DNA of 64,000 nt from Streptomonospora nanhaiensis. GTDB lineage: Bacteria > Actinomycetota > Actinomycetes > Streptosporangiales > Streptosporangiaceae. The notes under the pieces were generated by a model. That model searched no databases, had not been told where the DNA came from, and saw only the letters and a list, made by a program, of their open reading frames with translations. Made by a program: the position numbers and the translations under genes. Each line of letters starts with the position of its first letter. Position 1 is the first letter of the stretch. This document shows positions 17,590 through 25,212 of the stretch, in pieces. The stretch is taken from the NCBI RefSeq assembly GCF_026642255.1, contig NZ_CP113264.1:4030001-4094000 (forward strand), read 5' to 3'.

Positions 17590-18009
17590 TCACCCACACG
17601 AACCAGGGCGCACCTCGACTTCCACACCTCTCTCGCGCAGGAGCCGGGACAGAAGATGCACCTCCACACGTGTTCCCTCATATCCGGTGCCCGTCGCCTC
17701 GCGACCGAATTCTCGGGCCTCGGCAATGGATGCGCCGAAGACCTCCCTGAAGACCTTGAGCAGCACACCCCTTTTCCGCACCTCGCCCACGGTTTTCACG
17801 TGCTCCACGCCATGCCGATCGATCAACAGGTCGCGCACATGGGCAGGGGCCGGCCCCCACACCCACTGATGGGAGACCTGGCAGCCGGCACACTCTCGCT
17901 CGACCTCCCAGCGGAGCCTGCCGCTTCTGACCAGTTGAACCACCCAGACTTCACGAGCGCGACCGCACACCTCGCACACATCTGACAAGCGAACAGCCTG
18001 CTCGGCCAT
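17590..18009 (-). CDS. Zinc-ribbon protein of unknown function, possibly frameshifted at its 3' end
   Basis: 139 aa from the ATG at 18009 (GGGAGTGGTG upstream). Two CxxC pairs, CEVCG and CAGC, separated by about 25 residues, form a probable zinc ribbon; a helical region with VFREVFGASIAEAREFG follows. The frame stops at VRPGSCG. A one-base shift just before this would continue as PWFVWVILEHGEIRDD and further to a stop at 17483. That continuation has coding-type third positions. Either the product is naturally short or a frameshift has cut about 40 residues. Confidence 0.55.
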   Translation of the reverse strand: MAEQAVRLSDVCEVCGRAREVWVVQLVRSGRLRWEVERECAGCQVSHQWVWGPAPAHVRDLLIDRHGVEHVKTVGEVRKRGVLLKVFREVFGASIAEAREFGREATGTGYEGTRVEVHLLSRLLRERGVEVEVRPGSCG

Positions 18010-18075
18010 CACCACTCCCTCGGACGCGAGGACGATCACTTCTTTCCAGCTCGCCGACCCCGGTCTGAGACGAGA

Positions 18076-18450
18076 TCACTCATCCAGGAAAGACGACCAC
18101 GAAGAACCCCTTATTTCCACCAGGAGGCGCCGAGCCCTCTCTCTCACCACGTCCCACTGCCTGGCGGAAACCATGGACTCGGGGCTCCACAGTTCCGGAT
18201 CGACGTCGATCAGTCTCGTGAAGAGGTCGAGGACCTCCCGGATCCCTTCATCAAGGAAGTCGGGGAACTCTTCCTCCTCGTCATACGTGACGTGACTTTT
18301 CACAGCGATGTAGAAGTCTTCCAGCTGCAGCACGATCTCGTCCTCAGCGCACCCCGTGCGCCTGATCCAGTCCAGTTGGCGTTCTCCGCTCCAGGACGCC
18401 ACCCGGATCGAGAGCATGAGGCTCTTCATGTTCGGTGTCTTCTCGATCAC
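18076..18450 (-). CDS. Small acidic protein of unknown function
   Basis: 124 aa from GTG at 18450, or 117 aa from an internal ATG at 18429. Helical and acidic (YDEEEEFPDFLDEGIREVL), with RVASWSGERQLDWIRRTG near the start. Third-position GC is lower than average for the window, suggesting recent acquisition. The GTG overlaps the stop codon of the short frame upstream as GTGA, which favours the longer start and translational coupling. No family recognised. Confidence 0.5.
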   Translation of the reverse strand: MIEKTPNMKSLMLSIRVASWSGERQLDWIRRTGCAEDEIVLQLEDFYIAVKSHVTYDEEEEFPDFLDEGIREVLDLFTRLIDVDPELWSPESMVSARQWDVVRERARRLLVEIRGSSWSSFLDE

Positions 18451-18611
18451 TGAGACCCCAGGAGGAGATCGATCCGGTCCGGCTCGCTGTCCACTTCATC
18501 CGCCCTCGGTAGGAAACATTTCCATGATGCGCAGTTCCGGGATACCGGAAGATCATCGGCGACCGCATGGAAGACGCTCTCCAGTACGATGCACCGTGAA
18601 GGAATATGCAT
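18447..18611 (-). CDS. Possible small gene upstream of and coupled to the 18076-18450 gene
   Basis: 54 aa from the ATG at 18611 (MHIPSRCIVLESVFHAV...), ending in TGA that overlaps the GTG of the next gene. There is no strong ribosome binding site and third-position GC is modest. It may be the tail of a larger decayed gene. Reported because of the stop/start overlap only. Confidence 0.25.
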   Translation of the reverse strand: MHIPSRCIVLESVFHAVADDLPVSRNCASWKCFLPRADEVDSEPDRIDLLLGSQ

Positions 18612-18752
18612 GGCCCGGGGCCTATGGTTCCACGGACATACGTTCGTTGGAAACGCGTTTTCCACTGCCCTCCGATCATGGCGGGGGCGATTCCTGCCCG
18701 TTCCCCCAGGCAGAAGACGGCAGACCGCTGCGAGGTCGAGGAGAGTGCTCTG

Positions 18753-19265
18753 ATGCACGAGCGTTCATGGTCGGCGGTCCCGATCGTCGCGGAACCGCCG
18801 GCCGATGGCGGAACGGGCGATGGACGGAGGTTCTTCGAGGTCCCCGAGTCCGGTTGGCATACCTTGTTCGCCTGGGCTGTCGGCCCCGAGCACATGGTCC
18901 GATGCCTGGACGTGCGTCCCCCCGAACCCGTGCACGTGGTCTATGAGAGCAAAGGCGAGCGCACTGTCAGAGTCGAGGAGCGGACACGAGGCGACCGGTC
19001 GGCCGTGGACGGTGGCATCCACGACTACCTCACCGATGCGCGGGTGCCCTCCCAGCCCTGCGGCTACCGGTGGTTCATCGAACTGCCGGACGGCATCGAC
19101 GACGCCGATCAGTTCTTCGCCCTTTTCGGGCCCGCTCTGATGGACCTGCCGCCCGGCCCCCGTCCGCGGCGGGAGCGTGAGGCCATGATCGCGGTCGCAA
19201 AGACCCTGTACACAGCCGTTCCCCAGGAGATCAGCAGAGAATCTGTGGGAGACGGGTCGGGGTGA
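18753..19265 (+). CDS. Conserved-looking protein of unknown function
   Basis: 170 aa, ATG preceded by GAGGAGAG. Contains alternating beta-like segments (VPESGWHTLFAWAVGPEHMV, PVHVVYESKGERTVRVEE) and a C-terminal helix. No signal peptide or membrane segment. No catalytic motif recognised. The 18612-18752 interval before it contains no other gene; its promoter should be there. Confidence 0.5.
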   Translation: MHERSWSAVPIVAEPPADGGTGDGRRFFEVPESGWHTLFAWAVGPEHMVRCLDVRPPEPVHVVYESKGERTVRVEERTRGDRSAVDGGIHDYLTDARVPSQPCGYRWFIELPDGIDDADQFFALFGPALMDLPPGPRPRREREAMIAVAKTLYTAVPQEISRESVGDGSG

Positions 19266-19502
19266 ACCGATGACAGTCCCATCGGGCGCGGGCAGTCCGC
19301 GGTTGCCGCCAAGCATGTCCAGGAGCAGGAAAGAGGAGCTTCCGCGCACGGCGGCACCCCGCCCGACCGACATTCCACAGCCGAGGGGAGCCCTCGGCCA
19401 CCAGCACTCCTGGGTACTCTTCGTCCCCTGTCACCGCCCCCGGGCATCATGGACGGCGAACCGCTCTGCCCCCCTGCCGCAGACGAGGAGCACCCCCACC
19501 AC

Positions 19503-20312
19503 ATGAGTCGCCCCAGGGAATTCGGACCGGTCCAACTCGCCCGCTGGCTGGGACTGGACCACGACCAACTCCGCCGCGCCCTGCACCGCGGCCTCGTACC
19601 GCCCCCCGACATCGACGACCGCAAGTGGTCCGAAGCCCTCGCCAAGACCCTGCCCGAACGCACCGGGGCCATCCTCGCCGACCTGGCCGCCGACCCCACA
19701 CCCGCGAGCTCCCCCGCACCGGAACCGACCCCTCTTCCCAAGAAGAAGACACCCGGCCGACGCGGCAGCTACGGGTCCCTCCAACTCGCCCGGCTCATGG
19801 GCCTGAAGGAATGGCAGGTCAAGAGGGCCGCGCAGCGCGGCCTCATCCCACCTCCCGACATCGACGGGCGCCGCTGGTCCCAGCACGTCGCCGAGGCCCT
19901 GCCCGAGATCGCCGCCGACGTCGCGCGCGAGATCGGCGACCACCCCGGCCTGGGCTCGCAGAAGGCCGCCGACCGCGTGGCCGCGCGCACCGGCCTGACC
20001 GTCACCAGGGACGACGTCGCCGAACTCGCCGCCCGGGGCACGCTGTCCCCGGTCGGCGACTACATGGGCTCGGCCCTGTACTCCCTGCGGGACCTGGACG
20101 CCCTGACCGAGGAACGCCTGGCCCCCGTCATCGAGCAACGCCGGGCCTGGATCGAGGCGAGCCTGACCGGCAAGGAGGCCGCCGACCTGCTGGGCTGGTC
20201 CGTCGGCAGGTTCGAGGTCACCGCCGAACGCCACGGCCTGCTCCCCGGCAGACTCGACCGCTACCCCAGAGCCGACGTCGAACGGCTCGACGAAACACGC
20301 GCCCCCGACTGA
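19503..20312 (+). CDS. Protein with four MerR/excisionase-like helix-turn-helix modules
   Basis: 269 aa from the ATG at 19503; an ATG at 19449 would add 18 residues but has no ribosome binding site. Two near-identical 45-residue modules occur in tandem: GPVQLARWLGLDHDQLRRAL...LVPPPDID and GSLQLARLMGLKEWQVKRAA...LIPPPDID. Two further winged-HTH-like units follow (SQKAADRVAARTGLTVTRDDV and TGKEAADLLGWSVGRFEV). A Pro/Lys linker joins modules one and two. It probably binds DNA at a repeated site; targets are unknown. Confidence 0.6.
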   Translation: MSRPREFGPVQLARWLGLDHDQLRRALHRGLVPPPDIDDRKWSEALAKTLPERTGAILADLAADPTPASSPAPEPTPLPKKKTPGRRGSYGSLQLARLMGLKEWQVKRAAQRGLIPPPDIDGRRWSQHVAEALPEIAADVAREIGDHPGLGSQKAADRVAARTGLTVTRDDVAELAARGTLSPVGDYMGSALYSLRDLDALTEERLAPVIEQRRAWIEASLTGKEAADLLGWSVGRFEVTAERHGLLPGRLDRYPRADVERLDETRAPD

Positions 20313-20476
20313 GTCCTCCCGCCCGACCGGGCGCCCGACCACCGAAAGCAGCCCCTGCCCACGGGCCACGTCCGCCCCGGGCCCGGCAGCGGGCTGAGTT
20401 CACAGCGGAGCGTGCGCCACGCCTGCGACACCGTACCGGCCCCGGAGCTGCCTCACGGGGCATTCGGGCTGCGCCC

Positions 20477-21235
20477 TCAGGGGATCTCCGATTTCGGCGA
20501 ATTACCGTTCACGCCTTTGCCGGTGAAGGGCCCCTCCATTTTCCCGGCCGAGAAGGCAGCAGTGTTTTCCCGCCCGGCTTCGGACAGCTCCGTGAATTTC
20601 TCTCCCAGCGGCCGTATCACGTTCTTCTCCACCTGGTAGTAGTCGGTGAGAACCGACAGGGGGACACGGCGCAGGTACCAGGTGCCGGTCAGGTTGCAGC
20701 CGATCCTCGGTTCGGGATGGAAACCACCGGTGAGCCAGCCCCCGCGCTCGGCCTCGAACGTGGTTTCCAGGCGAAAGTGGTTGAAGAGGTTCTGAGCGGT
20801 GGTGAGCACCGGCTCATCAGGATTCTGTGGACGCGGGTCGGTCACCCCGAACCAGCATTCCGGGTGCGGGGAGTTCTGTACGTAGGCGTCGCCGAAGCCG
20901 AGCCAGGGCCAGACGAAGGCGACGAGGCCGGCGTCGGCGATACGGCAGTCGTCGGCGGTCCTGCCCTCGGGGATGCGCTCGGCGTCGATGTAGAAACGGC
21001 CCAGCCAGCTGGGAAGCCACAGGTAGTAGGGGTAGGCGCTGTCGTCCGACAGGAGGTAGCTGTTGGCGTTGGAGAACAGCGCTTTTCCCGCCACGGGGGT
21101 GAGCCGGGTCCCGTATTCGGGGAGGGAGAACCGGACGCTGAGGACCTCGAAGAATGATCTGATGTCGCGGAAGTACTCGGAGAACTGGTCGTAAGCGTTC
21201 GAGGTCTCCTGAAGTACCTGCGGACGGAAGATCAT
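20477..21235 (-). CDS. Protein of unknown function, divergent from the flavin oxidase
   Basis: 252 aa from the ATG at 21235 (GGGGAGCTGC upstream). Rich in Trp, Tyr and Phe: YPYYLWLPSWLGRFYIDAERIP, AFVWPWLGFGDAYVQ, HPECWFGV. No signal peptide, no clear membrane segment, no motif I recognise. It shares a 137-bp promoter region with the flavin amine oxidase gene, which includes an AT-rich palindrome, so the two may be co-regulated. The 20313-20476 gap holds nothing recognisable. Confidence 0.55.
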   Translation of the reverse strand: MIFRPQVLQETSNAYDQFSEYFRDIRSFFEVLSVRFSLPEYGTRLTPVAGKALFSNANSYLLSDDSAYPYYLWLPSWLGRFYIDAERIPEGRTADDCRIADAGLVAFVWPWLGFGDAYVQNSPHPECWFGVTDPRPQNPDEPVLTTAQNLFNHFRLETTFEAERGGWLTGGFHPEPRIGCNLTGTWYLRRVPLSVLTDYYQVEKNVIRPLGEKFTELSEAGRENTAAFSAGKMEGPFTGKGVNGNSPKSEIP

Positions 21236-21256
21236 GCAGCTCCCCGGTCTCAAGAA

Positions 21257-21273
21257 AATATGAACAGCATATT
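21257..21273. promoter_or_regulatory. AT-rich palindromic operator candidate
   Basis: AATATG-AACAG-CATATT has perfect 6-bp arms in otherwise GC-rich DNA, 22 bp from one ATG and 100 bp from the other start. Likely a regulator binding site for the divergent genes; no regulator gene is adjacent. Confidence 0.5.
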
Positions 21274-21372
21274 ATTCCCTCAGTATGCGTGCGGTGTCTT
21301 CGGCTGGCAAGAGTACTGTGGGGCGGAAGTGCAGGTGTTGGTTCTGTGGTTTCAGGGGAAGAGGATTCCGAT

Positions 21373-22980
21373 GTGGAATATCTGGATGTAGCGGTCGTCG
21401 GTGCCGGCCTCGCCGGATGCCACGTCGCGAACAGGTTGGCCGAGGCGAGGAGAGGGAGCAGAATCGGCCTTTTCGAGAACGACCACAGGATCGGCGGAAG
21501 AATGCACTCCGTCCGGCTTCCCGGCCCGTCCGGGGCCTGGGCCGACCTGGGCGCCATGCGGCTGCACACGGGCCTGCGCCGGGTCCTGGGGCTCGTCGAG
21601 GACCTGGGGTTGGGCGCGGACCTGGTGCCGTTCGAGTTCGGACGGCCGGAGAACCTGTTCCACCTGAGGGGGAGCAGGACGCGGCAGGGGGACCTGGCCG
21701 GTGCCGCCCTCCCCTACCGGCTGCGCCCGGCCGAACGCGGGCTGGCGCCGGGGGCCCTGGCCGACAGGGTGGCGCAGACCCTGGTGCCGGGGTTCACGGA
21801 GAGCCGCCGCACCCACCACGAGGCACGCGCGCGAGGGGACCGGTCGGTCGCCGACCGCGCGCTGGCGGACTTCAGATCGCGGTGCCGTACGGGGCGGCTG
21901 CACAACCGCCCCCTGGAGGAGGCGACCTGGTCCGACGCCCTGCGGGCCGTCCTGAGCGGCGACGCCGTGGCCTTCGTGCACGACGCGGGCGGCTACGACG
22001 TGTCCGCAGGGGGCGAGGGCGCGACCGCGCAGCTCGACCTGCTCTACCGGACCCCGCCCGACGCCGAGTACGTCTGTCTGCGGCGGGGCATGGAGAGCCT
22101 GCCGCGGGCCCTGCACGAACGTTTCACGCAGGCCGGCGGCGTTACCCGCCTCGGCCACCGGCTGGTGCGGGTCGAGCGCGGGGGCGCTCCCGGCGAGGGC
22201 TCCGGGCGGCGACGCCACCGGCTCCTCTTCCGGCGGTCGGACACGCGGGGGCGCCTCCTGCCCGGCCACGTCCGCGTGTGCGCCGACGCCGTCGTACTGG
22301 CCCTCCCTCCCGGGCCGCTGGGCGCTCTCGACCTCACCGGCCTGCCCGTGGGCGCGCACCTGTCCGCCGACCTGGCCGCGGTCGAGGCCGTCCCCGCCCT
22401 CAAGCTCTTCCACCTCTACCGGCGCCCGTGGTGGCGGGATCTGGGCCTGAGCCGGGGAAGGAGCACCACCGACGCCCCCCTGCGCCAGCTCTGGTACGGA
22501 AGCACCTGCCAACCCCCCGGCGGCGATCCGCACCCGTCGCCCGCTCCGATGCTCGCCGCCTATCCCAGCGGCCCCTCGGTGGGGCAGTGGCTCAGCGGCA
22601 GGATCGGCGAGGGCCCGGCGGGGGACCACGCCTTCCCCTCCGCGGGCGACGCTCCGGCGCCGGGCGCCGCCGTGGTCGCCCGCGCCCACGCCCTGCTCCG
22701 ACACGTCCACGGCCTGCCCTCCCTCGAACCGCCCCTCGCAGCCTGCTGGCGGGACTGGAGCAGCGGCGCCTGGCACACGAGGCGCCCCGGTCACGACCCG
22801 CGCGCCCTGGCACGGCGCATGGGTCAGCCGGCCGCACGCGAGCGCGTGCACGTGGTCGGCGACTGCTGGACCCATGACCCGGGGTCCGTCGAGGGAACCC
22901 TCGACAGCGCGGAGGCCGTTCTTCGCGAACACTTCGCCCTGCCCCTCCCGGAGTGGTACCGCGACTCGGGCGCCCGCTGA
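21373..22980 (+). CDS. FAD-dependent amine oxidase-like flavoprotein
   Basis: 535 aa. GTG at 21373 preceded by GAAGAGG. The Rossmann FAD motif VVGAGLAGCHVANRL begins at residue 7, followed by the conserved RIGGRMHS (GG doublet) and DLGAMRLHTG. The C-terminal FAD segment VVGDCWTHDPGSVEGTLDSAEAVL completes the flavin amine oxidase fold. Such enzymes oxidise amines or amino acids to imines with oxygen, giving peroxide. No signal peptide. The MTR-kinase-like gene follows after 39 bp, so the two form an operon next to a GMC/aminotransferase/sulfotransferase operon. Confidence 0.8.
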   Translation: MEYLDVAVVGAGLAGCHVANRLAEARRGSRIGLFENDHRIGGRMHSVRLPGPSGAWADLGAMRLHTGLRRVLGLVEDLGLGADLVPFEFGRPENLFHLRGSRTRQGDLAGAALPYRLRPAERGLAPGALADRVAQTLVPGFTESRRTHHEARARGDRSVADRALADFRSRCRTGRLHNRPLEEATWSDALRAVLSGDAVAFVHDAGGYDVSAGGEGATAQLDLLYRTPPDAEYVCLRRGMESLPRALHERFTQAGGVTRLGHRLVRVERGGAPGEGSGRRRHRLLFRRSDTRGRLLPGHVRVCADAVVLALPPGPLGALDLTGLPVGAHLSADLAAVEAVPALKLFHLYRRPWWRDLGLSRGRSTTDAPLRQLWYGSTCQPPGGDPHPSPAPMLAAYPSGPSVGQWLSGRIGEGPAGDHAFPSAGDAPAPGAAVVARAHALLRHVHGLPSLEPPLAACWRDWSSGAWHTRRPGHDPRALARRMGQPAARERVHVVGDCWTHDPGSVEGTLDSAEAVLREHFALPLPEWYRDSGAR

Positions 22981-23019
22981 ACGCACCCTGACAGGAAGCA
23001 CACGACCGGAGGAGCCGCC

Positions 23020-24300
23020 GTGGAGAACACCGATCCAGCCCCGCCCGGACGCACCGCGTTCGCCGACCGTGCCCTGACCGCGTACCTGGAGACGCTCCCC
23101 CTGCCGCGGGCGAGGCTCGGCGGAGGGGCCGGCGACTGGCGGGTCGAGGAGGTCGGCGACGGCAACGTCAACTTCGTGTACCGGGTCCTGGGCCCCTCCG
23201 GCTCGGTGTGCGTCAAACAGGCCCCGCCCTACGTGCGCGTGGCGGGCGAGTCCTGGCCGCTGACCCCCGAACGCGTCGTCCACGAGTACCGCGCCCTGGA
23301 GGAGCACGGGCGGGCGGCCCCCGGGGCGCTGCCCGCCCCCCTGCACCTGGACCGCGACCGCCACCTGCTCGTCATGGAGTACGTGGAGGACCACACCGTC
23401 CTGCGCCACCGCCTGGGCCGAGGGGCCCTCCACCCGGGGCTGGGCGAGCAGGTCGGCGACTACCTGGCCCGCACGCTCTTCGCCACCTCGGACCTGGCCC
23501 TGCCCGCCGCGGACAAACGCGCCCTGGTCGCGGAGTTCGAGCTCAACACCGAGATGTGCCGAATCATGGAGGACATGGTCTTCACGGAGATCTACCGCGA
23601 CTTCCACCGCAACAGCTGGACCTCTCCCGAACTGGACGCGGAGGTGGCCGCCGTCCGGGCCGACACCTGCGTCCTGATCGCCGCCGCCCGCCTCAAGGAC
23701 CGCTACCTCACCAGCAGACAGGCGCTGCTGCACGGTGACCTGCACACCGGCTCGGTCATGGTGGGCGCGACCGGGAGCCGGGTCTTCGACCACGAGTTCG
23801 CGTGCTTCGGCCCCATGGGCTTCGACGTGGGCGGGTTCCTGGCGCACCTGCTCATCGCCTACTTCGCCGCGGACGGCCGCCGCGGAACGCCCTCTCCCCC
23901 CGAGGACGAACAGCAGGCCTGGCTGTTGGACCAGGTGGAGCAGACCTGGGACGTCTTCCGCGAGCGCTTCCTCGCCCTGTGGCGCTCGTCGGGCCGCGGC
24001 GACTCCTACCCCGCCGCGCTCTTCGCCGACGCCCGCGGGGCCGCCGCCCTGGAGGCCGAACGCGGCGCCTATCTGGACCGGGTCCTCTGCGACTCCGTCG
24101 GTTTCTGCGGAGCCGAGCTCATGAGGCGCCTGATCGGCTTCGCCCGTCCCGCCGACCTGACCGGCATCACCGACCCCGGGGCGAGGGCGGCCTGTGAACG
24201 CGCGGCCCTGCGGCTGGCGCGGAGCCTGCTCGTGGACGCCTCCGGCCACAGGAGCGTGCGCGACGTCACGGACGCGGCCCGGCACGCCCGCACGGGGTGA
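23020..24300 (+). CDS. S-methyl-5-thioribose kinase-like sugar phosphotransferase
   Basis: 426 aa. GTG start with GGAGGAGCC upstream. Matches the MtnK branch of the APH fold: VGDGNVNFVYRV (nucleotide loop), VKQAPPYVRVAGESWPLTPERV, the catalytic loop HGDLHTGSVMVG and FDHEFACFGPMGFDVGGFL. The usual metal motif DPE reads DHE here, keeping both acidic ligands. MtnK phosphorylates methylthioribose in methionine salvage. No other salvage genes are nearby and it pairs with a flavin oxidase, so another sugar substrate is possible. Confidence 0.75.
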   Translation: MENTDPAPPGRTAFADRALTAYLETLPLPRARLGGGAGDWRVEEVGDGNVNFVYRVLGPSGSVCVKQAPPYVRVAGESWPLTPERVVHEYRALEEHGRAAPGALPAPLHLDRDRHLLVMEYVEDHTVLRHRLGRGALHPGLGEQVGDYLARTLFATSDLALPAADKRALVAEFELNTEMCRIMEDMVFTEIYRDFHRNSWTSPELDAEVAAVRADTCVLIAAARLKDRYLTSRQALLHGDLHTGSVMVGATGSRVFDHEFACFGPMGFDVGGFLAHLLIAYFAADGRRGTPSPPEDEQQAWLLDQVEQTWDVFRERFLALWRSSGRGDSYPAALFADARGAAALEAERGAYLDRVLCDSVGFCGAELMRRLIGFARPADLTGITDPGARAACERAALRLARSLLVDASGHRSVRDVTDAARHARTG

Positions 24301-24304
24301 GGAA

Positions 24305-24393
24305 GGCACGGCACGACGCCGTGGCCGGGCGGGTCCGGAGCCGCACACCGGCCCCCGGCCGGGCTCCCACGGCGTGCCCTCGGGCGCCGTGCC
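24305..24393 (+). terminator. Nested inverted repeats after the kinase gene
   Basis: GGCACGGC (24305-24312) pairs with GCCGTGCC (24386-24393). Inside it ACGCCGTGG (24316-24324) pairs with CCACGGCGT (24367-24375). The structure begins 5 bp after the kinase stop and probably ends that operon. The remaining spacer to 24928 has no convincing gene; short frames such as 24634-24897 lack codon bias. Confidence 0.4.
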
Positions 24394-24928
24394 TCCCGGG
24401 GAAGCGGTGTCGGACCGACGGCTCCGGGCGCCGTGCCGCGGCGGACAGGGTCGATGTGCGCGGGGCCCTCCCTCCCGAGACAACCCGGTGCGCGGATACA
24501 CGGGTCCTCGCACGGAGAAACATTCGCCGGCAAGGCGGAAGAGCGGTTCGGCGCACCGATCCGCCGTTCCGCCACACGCCGGCCGACGGAAACCACCGCG
24601 CGCAGAACCGGCACGAAAGGGATTCCGTGAAAAATGACGGATACCACTGCCGCCACTCCCACCGAAGGAGCACACCGGTCTTCGTCGCGAGTGGAAACAG
24701 AAAGGAAACACCACCCCTTTCCCGCGGGCGGATATGTTCCCGCGGCCGCACAGGGAATCCCACGGACCACAGCACACTCCCACGAGTGTGCACGACCGCG
24801 TCGAGGACCGCTATCACCCGCAGGACAGAAGTATCTGTCCACCTCCTCGCCCGGAACACCCCCACAAAGGAACGATAAAGACCCACACCAACACTAATTC
24901 GGGTAAATCAACGAATAAGGGACTGCTA

Positions 24929-24957
24929 TTGACTGGGGCGATTGAGGGAACTAATGT
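24929..24957 (+). promoter_or_regulatory. Strong sigma-A-type promoter of the GMC/aminotransferase/sulfotransferase operon
   Basis: TTGACT (24929-24934), 17-nt spacer, TAATGT (24952-24957), in a locally AT-rich stretch. Predicted +1 is near 24964, leaving a leader of about 250 nt. The leader holds a short frame ATG..TGA at 24979-24999 (MTENEQ) and a perfect GGAACC-C-GGTTCC dyad at 25061-25073, both possible control points. Confidence 0.6.
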
Positions 24958-25212
24958 TCCGCGGGGGGCTTCTCGCCGATGACCGAGAACGAGCAGTGAA
25001 CAGACCGAACGGCCCTGGAGTGCCGGCAGACCCCATTCCCTCCAACGTACCGAGCGCCCCGGAACCCGGTTCCCCAGCCGGAAGAATTCGCTCCAGATTC
25101 GCTACTCCCTTTCACGTCGAACGAGAACCAGTCGGAATCACGCGGTCATCCGAGGCCCCTCACCCGACCATGGCCTCCGGCCAACCACGCCCCAGCACGG
25201 GACACCGAGCCA

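Noticed and set aside
23020-24300. Calling the kinase mtnK outright
   Set aside because: The fold and motifs match, but no methionine-salvage partner is present and the genomic context points to another substrate.
21352-24783. Very long bottom-strand open frame (over 1,100 codons)
   Set aside because: It is antisense to the flavin oxidase and kinase genes. Open antisense frames are common in high-GC DNA and this one shows no domain.
24634-24897. Possible small precursor peptide gene before the sulfation operon
   Set aside because: No codon bias, no leader/core pattern and no maturation enzyme nearby.
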